Positions 48,410 to 59,532 of a stretch of DNA of 64,000 nt are shown one piece after another; the stretch's first letter is position 1; each line of letters begins with the position of its first letter. A program made the position numbers and the translations under genes. Location of the stretch: assembly GCA_028023455.1 (NCBI GenBank), contig JAQFVV010012490.1, positions 1-64,000 of the forward strand, written 5' to 3'. The notes under the pieces were generated by a model. It made no database searches, was not told the DNA's origin, and saw nothing but the letters and a program-made list of their open reading frames with translations. This DNA comes from Epiperipatus broadwayi (Eukaryota; Onychophora; Udeonychophora; Euonychophora; Peripatidae).

Positions 48410-51400
48410 GGCTAGAATGTATTATGTGAACACGACTGTTATATCACTTATGTGCTTGGGTAAATTGAAGTAAGTTTGTATAGTTTGGGAGATACTCAGA
48501 ACTTGTTTTATGTGGTTAGAGTGTTTTATATAAGCTTAAGTTTAAAATTGCCTAATCTAAAAGGCTGAGTTGGTTGAGGTTGAGAAACAGGAAGAAGGTT
48601 ATGAGATTAATGACCAGGTGTCATCAAAGGTTTTATTGGAAGCAAGGAGCTGATCAGGTTTTATGACTTTTTTGAGCATTTGATAAAACAATGGTATGGC
48701 TTGTGAGGTTGGTAATTTCATGCGGGTTTGCATATTACAATCCATGTGGCATAAAGGACAAAGATGGAAAGTCTTATTATTAAAAATGTTCCATTTTGAA
48801 TGGCCTTTTCAAGTGAGAGAATTATGTCAGTTCTTATGTTGGAGTTGATGATGACCATATCTTTCAGTGTTTTAAGTCCTGTGCATCAGTGTATAATATG
48901 CTCTATGGTTTCAATTTCATGGGAGCACAGACCACATATTGGGTCAATGCTAGAAAGACCTCTTTGGTGATGAAGAAACCAATTCATGGGAAGCACATTA
49001 AGATTAATTTTAATGATGCAAGGAATTTGGGTTCGAGACACCATCTTTTGAAGTATGTAATTAGTCTTTGGTTGGTTACATTTAGACTGATTTTAACAGA
49101 CTGTTGATTAGAGTTGATTAAGCTGTATGCTTCCCATAGGGTGATTTTTTGATCAAGGTTAGTGGGCATGGTTGGGTTATATAGTTTTAAGTGTTCTACT
49201 AATGATAATACCCATGACTTGGTAAAAGGCAGTGGATGATAAGTCAGTACAATTCTTTCAATAATGTTGGAATATCCAAAGAAGTGGATAAGATTATGCA
49301 GAGTATTGTGTGGGTTTTTTGTAATTATGATTGCCTATATCGAGTGGAATGACATGCCATTGTACCTGCATGGCCGTTGTATACCTTGCAGGCTAATTGC
49401 CACTGTCCTTCCTCTTCAGAGAATTTTGGTGCATAATTGGTTAATTTTGTTTTGAAACTGTTTTGAAATTTTAATTAATGGAAGATAATATGAGATTTTT
49501 GGCATTACGATCATATTGAGGAGGCCTACCTTTCCATATAGTGAGAGAGAGAGATTCTAGAGAGTGAAGTGGTGATAGCTTCAGTTGATTAAAGGATGTC
49601 TTCTTGAATCTCTCTTGCCATTGCAGTTGGAGGTTTGAAAATTGGGAAACCTAGATATCTTTGGGGTTTCGCAGAGAAGGGTGACTTAATTTGTTTACCA
49701 GACATTATCTTTCAGATGGATGATTTGTTATAATTTATTTGTACGACTAGTTTCATTATATTTCTGTTTAAGATGGCATGAGATGAGGCAGCTATTTGAT
49801 GGTGGATAGCATGACCATGATGTCATCTATATATGCAAATACATTGAGGTTTTTGTCGAGAGAAGGAACAAATACTCCTGGAGGGTTTTTTCCATATCCA
49901 TCAGAAGAGAATTGATGTATGCCATGAGGAATAGGGCACTGAGAGGATATCCTTGAGGGATCAATTTGTATAGCTTGAAACCTGGTGAGATCTTTCCATT
50001 AAGAGAGGGAAAAATCTCTGTTGTTGAGCAGATTGCCGACCATCTGAACAATTGTGCCCGGAATGTCATATTCAGTCAGAATATCCAGGAGGGTGTTTAT
50101 CTGGACTGAATCAAAGGCTGCTTCAATATTCAGTTGGACAGCAATAGGTTTGGATTTGGGATGTACTTTGATATAATTGACAAAGTGCCATAATATCGGT
50201 CATAGCATGCGAGGTTGAGGATCCCTTTTTTCCATACTGGTTTGATGAGATATGGTTAAAGGTCTGAGTTTGTATTTGATCATTAATAACTGACTCCATT
50301 ATCTTGATAAGCAATGGGATCATGGAAATTAGCCAGATACTGTTAATTCATTTAGTGGTTTTGCTTTTTTTAAGACAAATGCCACTAGGTAGAGTTCTGC
50401 TATGTTTCTGTTGCCTGAAGCTAGGTGATCTATTATTTTGTAATAATTGGAACAGTAAACTGACTGAAGTGTTTGAGAAGAAAATTTGGAATGCTGTGAA
50501 GGCCCGGATGAACAGTATCAGGGAGGGATGTTATCTTCTTTTTATTTGGGTTTCTGTGATACAGGGTTCACCTGGGTCACCAGCAACCAACCAGTTGTTT
50601 ACAGAAGGAGCTCCATCCTTTTGCATTTCTTTATAGAAGTGTTAGCTGATGTGCTGCATCATTGGAAAGCCAATGAGATTGGTGCCATCTGTATTGATAG
50701 ATGAGGGAGTGGTTTGTTATTGTACCCAAGTGCCCCTTCTGAGGTAGTCTATCATCCAGCAATGTTGTTGTGATAAGAAACATTTGGATCTTCTGATGGA
50801 TATATATTCCACGAGAGACTTTTGCTTGATTTTGTAGAGATTTTTCAGAGTGATAATTTTTTCTGTATTTGCATAATTTTCTGTAGAGATTGAATATTAA
50901 TATCTGTTGTCATTTAGAAGGCCATTTGGTCCATTGATTTTCCTGGTGTGGTTGTTTAATATGAACTGTAGAATTCCGATGAAGGCAAATCAGCCCACCT
51001 CAGCTGGAAGGGAAAGGATGTTTATTTTCCAGAAATAGATATATGCCTCAGACACTATCGTCTCTATCATATTTGATTGGGGGAGATCATGTGCATGGTT
51101 TTTCCAGATCCATTCACAGTTAAAGGAACTGTAATAGATGTCAGTTGAATGATCAAAGCCATATGATTAGAAAAGACATCAGGGGTAAAGGCTGCATCAA
51201 GGTTGAAGTGGAAGTCTGGAGGGTAGTACACCAGGTCAATCAGTGACATTTTAGTTTTGGTGTAGAAAGAGTAGGCTTCAGGAGAAGCCCTCTCCATATA
51301 TTAATCTGTGGTTTATTAGATGCAAGAATCTCTTGTTGAAGTCACTGTATGTGGTGTTGAAGTCTCTGAGGAGTATGGTAGGGGAGGCTCTGCTATCATT

Positions 51401-51620
51401 GATGACATTTAGGATATGGATTATTTTTAGGTATTGTGATGCGTCTTTGGCTGTGTATACGTAAGCTAAAATAAATGGATATATCCCTAATAGTCTATTT
51501 CTATGACAATTAGATTGGCATCTAGAAATAGTATGTTAAAACTTTTTGGTACTGTTGACTTGTTAAGAAGAATTCCAACTCCACCTGCTGCTGAGGGGCA
51601 GAATTATATTATTGATGGTT
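48410..51620 (-). pseudogene. I/Jockey-type LINE, decayed endonuclease and reverse transcriptase
   Basis: This 3.2-kb block is less AT-rich than its surroundings and reads on the minus strand. APE-type endonuclease: AAGGVGILLNKS near 51,570; TILLRDFNTTYSDFNKRFLH near 51,350; SLIDLVYYPPDF, and SNHMALIIQL for the SDH-type catalytic block, at 51,067-51,297. Reverse transcriptase: IPLLIKIMESVINDQI and NQYGKKGSSTSHAMTDIMAL at 50,123-50,323 (family QFGFRKGRST). KLIPQGYPLSALFLMAYINS at 49,827-50,069 fits the PQGSxLSPxLF block, and MYLHIDDIMVMLS stands at the catalytic region. The carboxyl end has a zinc-binding-like ICGLCSHEIETIEHIIHxC near 48,900. No RNase H was recognised. Frames are broken many times. 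Upstream gag-like ORF1 is absent, so it is 5' truncated. Confidence 0.85.
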
Positions 51621-51935
51621 TAGTTATATAGATATAGTGGTAGTTACAAAAATAAGATAAGATAAATAGATAAAGACAGAAATAGATAAAAATAAAATCT
51701 AAAAAAATGTTAGCTTTAAAAAATATATTAATACTGCCACAAAAAAAAAAAAACTGCAAATGTATAAACTATGTTCATAATAACTGCCTGAAGAAATGAT
51801 GGCATTTACTTGTAGATACATATTGGATTATTTCTACAATCCAGCTGAATTGTTAAATGCTATTAGAAAAATTTAAATTCAAATTTTATTTATACTTCTC
51901 CAAATACATTTAAACATTAGTATTTTTTGTGTGTT
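51621..51935. other. AT-rich, nothing recognised
   Basis: Simple A-rich and ATAGAT-type sequence follows the truncated end of the LINE. Confidence 0.45.
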
Positions 51936-51939
51936 ATTC

Positions 51940-52030
51940 CTAATAGTTGAATGTAATTAGAAAAGTATAAATAATGATAAATTTTTCTAAAAACATTTAG
52001 CAACTCAATTAGATGATGGAAAAGTTCAAC
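51940..52030 (+). mobile_element. Penelope-like tail, short copy
   Basis: Contains CTAATAGTTGAATGTAATTA, TAAATTTTTCTAAAAACATT and TTAGATGATGGAAAAGTTCA, the last part of the tail at 59,395-59,490. The tRNA-like part is missing. Confidence 0.45.
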
Positions 52031-53395
52031 ACATATATCTATGTTAATTTCTTCTCCCTTTATATATATATTAAATAAAAATCTTATAGAATATAATGAA
52101 GATGTATAATAAAGAAATATTTAGAAAGTGAATAATTTTAGAGTTCAAGCAAATTATACTGCAAAAAGTTTCATAGACTACTAAATTATAAGTTAATTCC
52201 AGTAAACATGCCATTAAACATAATAGAAGAGTAATAATTATCTAAAGAGGTCTAAAAAATCATTGGATCCTAATATTTAATTGAATGTTTTGATCTTTGT
52301 GTTATTTGGCAATTTTTATTTTTTCATACTAGAATTTTAATTGAAAATACATTAATCTCTAAAATACTATGTAACTTCTAAAGAAAAGTTTGCTGTAGAC
52401 AGCAATTGGATTCCATCAGCATTGTCATTTAAAGATGTTGCAGAGTTTTCTAATTTTTTAGACATATCTATAATATCTATGAATGCTCTACTGCTTAGGT
52501 ATGGCAAATGAGATCCAGTCAAAATACCAATACAATGGTTTTTATTAAAAATAAGAAAATATATGTACAGATAGAACTGAAATATGTTCTCATATATATA
52601 TACCCAAACATAGTATATATATATATATTATATAAATTCACTATCCAAATGAAGTTGTACTAAAATGGATGTTGATTGCATAATTTGTACAAGAACATAT
52701 TTTCCTATTAAATTAACATTTAAAAAACAAAGACATATAACTCTATCACATGATTCAAGATTACATAATGTTGAGATCATGCAATAGGAATGTGATATTT
52801 TATTGCTTTATATCAAATCCTGGTCACAGGATAGAGGTATCTATACATTGCTAAAAAAAAAATAAGAACATCAAAATATATAGAAACTGAACTGGTTAAC
52901 AAGTTAGTTAAGATTGAAAATATTTATATATTTTGAGGTTTAGGTTGATATCTGAATAGTGTACAGGGAAGTAAATGATAGTTTCTAGAAGGAAGGTGCA
53001 TTGCATTAGATCCAAAATGTCCAGATGCACTGTTCCAAGGTCCAAAGCTCCTCAATGATGGTCAGGGTATATTGAATAGGACAGCACAAAATAGAGGTTT
53101 ATAAAGTCCTAACATTTATTAATTACTAAAGCTTACTGTTAGGTGACAAAAATGTAATGAAAAAATGTATCCTGTTAAAAAGACAAATTGTTACAACAAA
53201 AATATCTTTGTTACATTTTGTAAGGCTCAAGTTATCAAATTATTTCACCTATATATTCATTTGTTCTTTTGTTAGTAAAAATATATTGTACTTAATCTTT
53301 TTTAAAAAATCATTCTGCTGCATAGATACATGTATGTATGTAATAACTTTAGCTATAAGCTTGAAAATAAGAATTAGTAAGCTAATTAGTATTGC
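52031..53395. other. No gene recognised
   Basis: AT-rich. TA runs near 52,595-52,630. The 85-codon frame at 53,157-53,414 has no family features. Confidence 0.4.
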
Positions 53396-53399
53396 CATG

Positions 53400-53600
53400 A
53401 AAACAAAATTCTAATAAAAAAATTATAAATGTCAACAAATGCAAGCATTGGCTGGTATAGAATCACATGCACAAGAAGTTTCAGAGCTTTTGAAAAACAG
53501 ATTTAGAAAGTTGTTTTTAATGGTGTCAAAAAATTATTTCCAAAGGAAAAAGTAATTTTTATAAGTATAAGTTTATGCTTTTAAAAGTTCAACTCTTGAT
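53400..53600 (+). repeat. Isolated unit related to the 56.3-56.9 kb tandem repeat
   Basis: Shares blocks in order with the tandem units: CCATGAAAACAAAATTC, AAATGTCAACAAATG, CACATGCACAAGAAGTTTCA, GAGCTTTTGAAAAAC, and AGATTTAGAAAGTTG. It is diverged and non-coding. Confidence 0.4.
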
Positions 53601-55932
53601 TTTTTAGAAGTCACAATTTTTTCAAATTATAATCAAAAAGATACCATATTTTGGATAACAAGACAGCTTTTAATTGCATGATGTATTAAAAAAAAAATTG
53701 GAAAAGCAAGTTTTCTTTTCAATATGAAGAGAGTAAACATATTATTTATTATACATTGAAAATTTAATCTAGCTATCGTATGATATAAATGTAGTGAATT
53801 AATATGATTATTGAAATGTTAGCAAATTTAAATCTAAGAAATATTTTTATTGGGATTATTTAAAATTTATGTCATTGCACAAGGTACAAACATGATCTGA
53901 AAATAAGATGATAATAAGAGAGTTTATGATTAAACACTAATAAAAAACAAATCAATAATGATAAACAATCTAAGTTATACTGTATACAGTCAATATAATG
54001 AATGCAATGATAATACTCTCATCTGAGAAAGCTTTATAAAAATAACAAAGTATTCTTGTGGTCAGAATCAGAAGCATATCAGTATTTACCTCTGTGCAAT
54101 GTGTAAAATGCTTGATACATCTTTGAATTTATAGTTCAAATAATGTCAATAAAATATGTTAAATAAATGCAAAAATCAAATTACTGAATTAAAAAAAAGA
54201 AGTATTGTATTATAAGTATATAATTTTGCATTTATGAGAATTATTGCTCTTTTGGTTGAATAAGAATTTGTTTTATATAACCATATGAGATCTCATGAAA
54301 GATTATCAAAAGACACAGTAAGAAGTACTTGATATTTTATGATTATTTTTTCAGAAGATTTCAATCCATAGACATTAATTGTATAATTTTAACTCATCCA
54401 TAATAACAAGAATTATGTTATTTTAGCATATTTTCTTTCTATGAACAGCCTTTCATTACTTTATGCCAATAAGTACTATATGTATAAGTCAAAGCAGGAA
54501 AAACTGAATATTACAATTAAGGAATATGTCTAAATCATATATAAAATTAAATGTGATGTTATATTAAAGTCATTAGGTACAGTATCACTCCTAGGGTCCA
54601 GAAGAATATGATCCATAAGCAATAACAATAGATTACCAGAATAGGCAACAAAAGTTGCTGTAGAGAAAAATCTAAAATGGATTCATGATAGAATATTGGT
54701 AAGCTACTATTAGAAACTATATTGGTACACATTTCAGGGCTATTTTTTTATTTTTTAGAAGTAATTTAATTTGTTTATTTTATTACACTTTAAATATATG
54801 ATAATTTTATATTCAAAAGTTATATCGCTTTATTCACACACATTTAAACAAAGTAGGTTAGAACTATGAATTACAACATTAATATATAGAGAGTGTATTA
54901 CAATTCAATGTTTCAACTTTACAATGCCTTTTTTTCTTTGATAGCTATTAATAGATGATGAATTATTTTGATGATGTGAGCTGAACACAATTGTCTGTGT
55001 TATGCTGAAGTATTATCTCAATGAAATTCAGAAAAATATCTGTGATTTCCCCACAAACTATATGTTTGTATCCTTGAACAAATAATTTTTTTATCAATGA
55101 TTTCCTTAATAATTTCTTCTACAAATTCCTTCTGCTTACTTATAAAATCCTTAACAATAAAGGTGATCTGTGAATATGATTATTTGATTGAGTTAATTCT
55201 ATCTTATTTAATTATATTATTTAATTATAAAATGATTAACTTTGTGGATAATTGTTAATATAAAAATAAGTTCTTGTTTTTTTAATTTTTTTAAGGGAAC
55301 AAATATCAAAATATCCACTTATGAAATTGTAAAGATGTAAGTTTTAATTAAAATCATATCCTAATAATTTATTTTTTAATAATAATTCTTGAATTTTAAC
55401 TTCTATTGAACTATTTTTAAAAAAATATTACAGATTTTTATTTAAATTTTAATTATAATTTAATTCAGATATTTCATTATTAATTATTTACTTATATTTT
55501 ATACATTAAACTGATTTTTTTTTTGTATTTGATTGGTTATTTCATATATTTTAAATATTTATTATAATTTAATATGTGACTTTTTCTACAGACAAATAAT
55601 ATCTATAATTTCTTTTTATTACTTGATATACTTTTATAAATATTACCTAAGGATTTAATCTAAATTGAAATGATAGAAATTTTATTTTAATTATCTATAT
55701 ACAGTAGATGGGTCTTATTTAACCAGAAGTAAAAACAAAAAAATCCCTATTATCTAAATTATTTCTGTATTAAACTTTTATATGTTAAACACATTATTAG
55801 ACATTTTCTGCAAATTTAACCACAAATTTTCTTTAAATCTTCTTAATTAATTGCTTTGTCATTTTATTTTTACTTTAATTTAGTAACTTCAAAGCTTTTA
55901 ACAAAAAATATTATAATATAATCAAATAATAC
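53601..55932. other. No gene recognised
   Basis: AT-rich with little internal structure; 55,190-55,900 is especially poor in G and C. Confidence 0.45.
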
Positions 55933-55946
55933 AAAATATGTTATAA

Positions 55947-55996
55947 ATCAGATAAAAACTCTCCATATTAGGTGATCATGTGATGTTTAGTGGTTT
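55947..55996 (+). mobile_element. Minimal copy of the 14-bp-duplication family
   Basis: Only 50 bp remain: AAAAACTCTCCATATTA followed directly by GATCATGTGATGTTTAGTGG and TT. It is flanked by identical 14-mers AAAATATGTTATAA at 55,933-55,946 and 55,997-56,010. This defines both ends of the family and shows that nothing internal is needed for the copy to be recognisable. Confidence 0.65.
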
Positions 55997-56314
55997 AAAA
56001 TATGTTATAATTACATATACAGCAAAATCTGATAACAACAAAAGCTAGTAGAATGAAAATATAGTATAACATATGGTATACTTTTTCTCATTAAATTAAG
56101 ATTTATACAACAAAAGCAAATACAATAAGCATTAGAAAGACAAACTTTTCATATATGGCTTAAGTTATCAATTTAATTTACTTACCTACTTATTTGTATT
56201 TTTAGCAATGAAAATACATTCAATATTAGTATTTACTTATGTTGCATACATATAATTTTTCCATAAGTCTGAAAATATTAACTAGAAAACTATTTAACAC
56301 TCTAGTGAAAAAAT

Positions 56315-56870
56315 AAAATTCCAAATGAAAAAGTTATAAAAACTGTCAATGAATAAAAATGCTACAATAAATGTTATTGGTTGATATTACCCATGCGTGC
56401 ATGAGATATTTCAGAACCTTTCTGAAAAGTTGAATTAGAAAGCTTATTACCACCATGAAAAAAAAATCCAAGTGAAAAAATGAAAGCAAATTGAATTTTT
56501 ATTAGTGTAAGTTTGTTTTCACTTTTAGAAGATTGCAATGGCAATTAAGAAGCAGAAAACAGAATTACAATATAGTATTAAGAAAAAAAAACTTCAAATG
56601 AAAAATTTGTAAAACTTACTTTTAATGAAAATACAATGAATGTTATTATTTAACAGAGGATACACATGCAAAAAATGTTTCAAGGCCTTTCTGAAAAGCT
56701 GAGTTACTAAGCTCATTATTGTTGCAAAAGAAATTTCTAAAATAAATTAATTAGTATTTATTTTTATTTTCAGAAGATTGTTTTAATTTTATGAAATAGA
56801 AAACAAACATAGAATACAGCATTAAAAAAAAAAATTCATAAAGAAAGCAAAAATATTGCAATTAAGATGG
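56315..56870 (+). repeat. Tandem repeat, period about 270 bp, 2 units and a part
   Basis: Units start at about 56,318 (ATTCCAAATGAAAAAGT) and 56,591 (ACTTCAAATGAAAAATT), with a partial third at about 56,832. Shared blocks include AATGTTATT, CATGCxxxxxAxxTTTCA, CCTTTCTGAAAAG and AGAAGATTG. Units are clearly diverged. A related unit lies alone at 53.4 kb. Confidence 0.55.
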
Positions 56871-57077
56871 CTAACATTCTGGTGAATTTTTATTAGAATG
56901 AATTTGTTTAAATTTATATTTTATTCTTTTAAATTTTTTATTTTACTTTTCATTAAAATTGAATTGTATAATATGTGTAGCAATTAATTTTATACTATTT
57001 TTACATGGTTATTTTGATATGTATTTGTTCTAGTTAAATAGTTGTTTTAGATATTAATTTTGGTGTGAAAATAGTAA

Positions 57078-57793
57078 CAATTTTTTCTATATAATAGTGT
57101 CAACTAATGCAAGTTATAGTAATCAATGAATGTTAGGTTTGTGCATTATAAATCCTTATTTAGTGTTTACTCATCCATTATACTCAGACTAGTTTCTAGC
57201 TTATGGCTTTTATTATTGAGAAATCTTAGATCTGAGAACAATATACCTAGATCTTTGGAGGTAATGCACCCCTCCAGCAGCCATATTTTACCTTTTTAGT
57301 TATCTATAAAGCTATGTGCTCAAACTGAAAACATAATAATGTTTTCAATCAAAATTAATTTGCTTGTATAATCATATAGATCTGAACCCAGTTCAATATA
57401 TATAAATTTTGGTGTCTTTAGTTTTTTAATATACATAGTTATCAACATCCTTTGGCTAGAATTGATATTAAATCATTAAAACATCATATAACCACCATTT
57501 CACATACTTATATAATCTTCTAGCTTTATAGTTAACTAAAAAGGTAAAAGGTGGCTATTAGCAGGTGCATAGATCCAAAGATCTAGATCCAAGGTTCCTT
57601 ACTGATGAAAGCCATAAGCTAGAAATTTGTTTTGTTGATATTAGATGAGTAGGCACTAAATAAGGGATTTTGATGTATAAATCTTTTAACATCCATTAAT
57701 TATTAAGATTTGCACTTTAGAGTACTACTATATGGAGAGTTTGCTACTGTTTGAATAGATTGATCATCTGATGTTTTAATGGTTTTATGTAAT
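57078..57793 (+). mobile_element. Long foldback element of the 14-bp-duplication family
   Basis: Large inverted arms: about 57,095-57,200 pairs with 57,605-57,735 (GTGTTTACTCATCC with TGAGTAGGCAC; AGTTTCTAGCTTATGGC with GCCATAAGCTAGAAA). About 57,245-57,340 pairs with 57,530-57,600 (AGCCATATTTTACCTTTTTA with TAAAAAGGTAAAAGGTGGCT). The 190-bp centre matches 20,555-20,735 of the gypsy-nested copy (CATATAGATCT, TTTTGGTGTCTTTAGTT). The right end has TATGGAGAGTTTGC and GATCATCTGATGTTTTAATGG. No flanking duplication is clear in this older copy, and there is no reading frame. Confidence 0.6.
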
Positions 57794-58380
57794 TACATGA
57801 TAATTAAGATCTTTGTATTTAATTTTGATATTTTCTGCTGTCTATACATGTAATTTTTAATTTTTTTCATAAAAAAATAATTTTTTCCCATTATTTCTTT
57901 TATAAAGATTTCCAATGATTCAGACTTAATCTATTTTTTATTTTAAAAAATATAACTTATTCATCTTTTGAGGAAAAATAAGATGATATTTATGTTTTTC
58001 TATACAAAAATAAAAATTGTACCCATATGTGTGAGCTTTTTTAATTTCACTTTCTGGTTGTGAATATTATATAATAAAAAATAACTTTTGCTTCATAAGT
58101 TGATTAAAATAAGATTGAAAATTAACACTTTACTATTTGTTGATTATAACAAGATGCATTCATTTGAGAAGAATGGCATGTCATAATCCAGATAAATCAG
58201 CTTGCAGACCAGAAGTAGTCCATGGAATCATAGTTTGTCAATTTATGGTCTAGACCATAATCCTGTAATTAATTTTTCTTAAATAAACTTATTTCAATAT
58301 AAAATACCATGAATGATTGAAAATCACAATACATAAAAACTATTAATAATTAGGGAAAATGTAACAGATGATCTAATCAT
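57794..58380. other. AT-rich, nothing recognised
   Basis: No gene, RNA or clear repeat. Confidence 0.45.
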
Positions 58381-58384
58381 ATGA

Positions 58385-58802
58385 TATACTTCCAGTTCAT
58401 ATCTGGCTGTATTTTTATATTGGACTATTTCCATCATCTAATATGTGTGTTGGATGTCTTTAGAAAAGTTTAATTTTATTTAAATATTCCAAATACATTC
58501 AACTGTTAATAATATCACAGCAAACAGGTAAGTATATGCACCAACTGTTAGTAATATCACAGCAAAAAGGTTAGTATGTAAACCAACTCTTAGTAATATC
58601 ACAGCAAACAGGTTAGTATAGGCACAATGTTTCGAGAGGTATTTTTCTCCTCTTCTTCAAGTGTTTCTGGCCTGACCAGTGACAGTATTAGCATGGGATT
58701 CAAACCTGGGTTCTCAGATTCTTGCTTATTGAATTTTAAGGTAACACTCTAACCAACTAAGCCATCCTGCCAAAGGCAACAATATGTAGTAATTTCATAT
58801 AC
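58385..58802 (-). mobile_element. Penelope-like element 3' tail with tRNA-like module
   Basis: Directly follows the stop of the endonuclease frame. In minus-strand order: ATAGATAAGTATATGAAATT; a tRNA-Leu-like module with A box GGATGGCTTAGTTGGTTAGA, CCTTAAAATTC in the anticodon loop, and B box AGGTTTGAATCCC; CTTGAAGAAGAGG with CCTCTCGAAAC; three 42-bp tandem units; then the AT-rich tail ending near ATGATGGAAATAGTCCAATA. The module cannot fold an acceptor stem, so it is tRNA-derived and not a tRNA gene. The final CTTCAGG end seen in other copies is missing. Confidence 0.7.
58501..58625 (-). repeat. 42-bp minisatellite, three units, inside the Penelope-like tail
   Basis: Units start at 58,501, 58,543 and 58,585, each with TAATATCACAGCAAA on the plus strand. 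Other copies of the tail (59,385-59,405; 30,775-30,825) have one or two such units, so the number varies between copies. Confidence 0.85.
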
Positions 58803-59172
58803 TTATCTATTAGTTTCCTCCTGATTTCTCCACTTTTTTCTAAGAGCAAAATTGATTAGTGGTATCCATACATTATGTACAGTCACACTAGGTTGGCTTA
58901 TGGGATTTTTTGCCATTGTCATGTGAGCAGCTTGTTTAAATTTTCTTCTTTGTACCTTTTCTCTATCCAATATTTTGTATTTTCCCAATTGAATGTATGT
59001 TCATTGGTACATACATGGTCTGCTACCTTAGACACATCTGTTTTCTCTCTTCTTATCATCAGTTTATGTTCTTGAAAGCACTTTTCAATGGGATGACTGG
59101 ACTCACCAATATATGTTCTTCCACATTCACATGGTATTTCATAGATGCAGTTTTTTCTTTTCAGCATTAGAA
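58803..59172 (-). pseudogene. Penelope-like element, GIY-YIG endonuclease end
   Basis: Two overlapping minus-strand frames, 58,919-59,167 and 58,803-58,988, together give the carboxyl-terminal GIY-YIG endonuclease of a Penelope-like retroelement. Seen are CIYEIPCECGRTYIGES (GIY changed to CIY, YIG kept), CFQEHK, and DHVCTNEHTFNWENTKYWIE (family AEHxxxxxHxxxWxxxxxL). In the second frame come FKQAAHMTMAKNPIS and VWIPLI, fitting the usual RRxxEAxxI and WxPLL end. A frame shift lies between them at about 58,920-58,990. The reverse transcriptase is absent: the element is cut at 59,172, where an inverted tail begins. In the intact family this enzyme nicks target DNA for target-primed reverse transcription. 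Confidence 0.85.
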
Positions 59173-59199
59173 AATCATTTAACTTTCTTATGTAATACT

Positions 59200-59532
59200 A
59201 CATATTGTTGCCTTTGGCAGGATGGCTCAGTTGGTTAGAGCATTACCTTAAAATTCAATAATCAAGAATCTAAGGACCCAGGTTCAAATCCCATGCTAGT
59301 ACTGTCACTGGTCAGACTAGCAACACCTGAAGAAGAGGGGAGAAAAATACTTCTTGAAACATTGTGCATATACTAACCTGTTTGCTGTGATATTACTAAC
59401 AGTTGAATGTATTTGGAATATTTAAATAAAATTAAACTTTTCTAAAGACATTAAACACACATATTAGATGATGGAAATAGTCCAATATAAAAATACAGCT
59501 AGAAGACCATCATCACAAACCTTCAGGAAAAC
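59200..59532 (+). mobile_element. Penelope-like tail, inverted partner with best tRNA-like module
   Basis: Plus-strand order: CATATTGTTGCCTTTGGCAG; A box GGATGGCTCAGTTGGTTAGA; CCTTAAAATTC; B box AGGTTCAAATCCC; CCTGAAGAAGAGGGG with a CTTCTTGAAACATTG partner; one TTGCTGTGATATTACTAACA unit; and end CCATCATCACAAACCTTCAG. The D-arm stem GCTC/GAGC is intact; T-arm and acceptor pairs are not. A and B boxes could still form an internal RNA polymerase III promoter. Confidence 0.7.

Noticed and set aside
48889-49455. Plus-strand open frames
   Set aside because: They are shadows of the minus-strand I/Jockey-type LINE, whose motifs read in order on the other strand.
59213-59300. A true tRNA-Leu gene
   Set aside because: A box, B box and D stem are good, but acceptor and T stems do not pair, and several diverged copies share the same non-tRNA flanks. 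It is part of a repeat.
59335-59380. An active hammerhead ribozyme
   Set aside because: The spacing between CTGAAGA and the stem, and between the stem and GAAA, is off by one or more bases, and no third stem is evident. Kept only as a resemblance.
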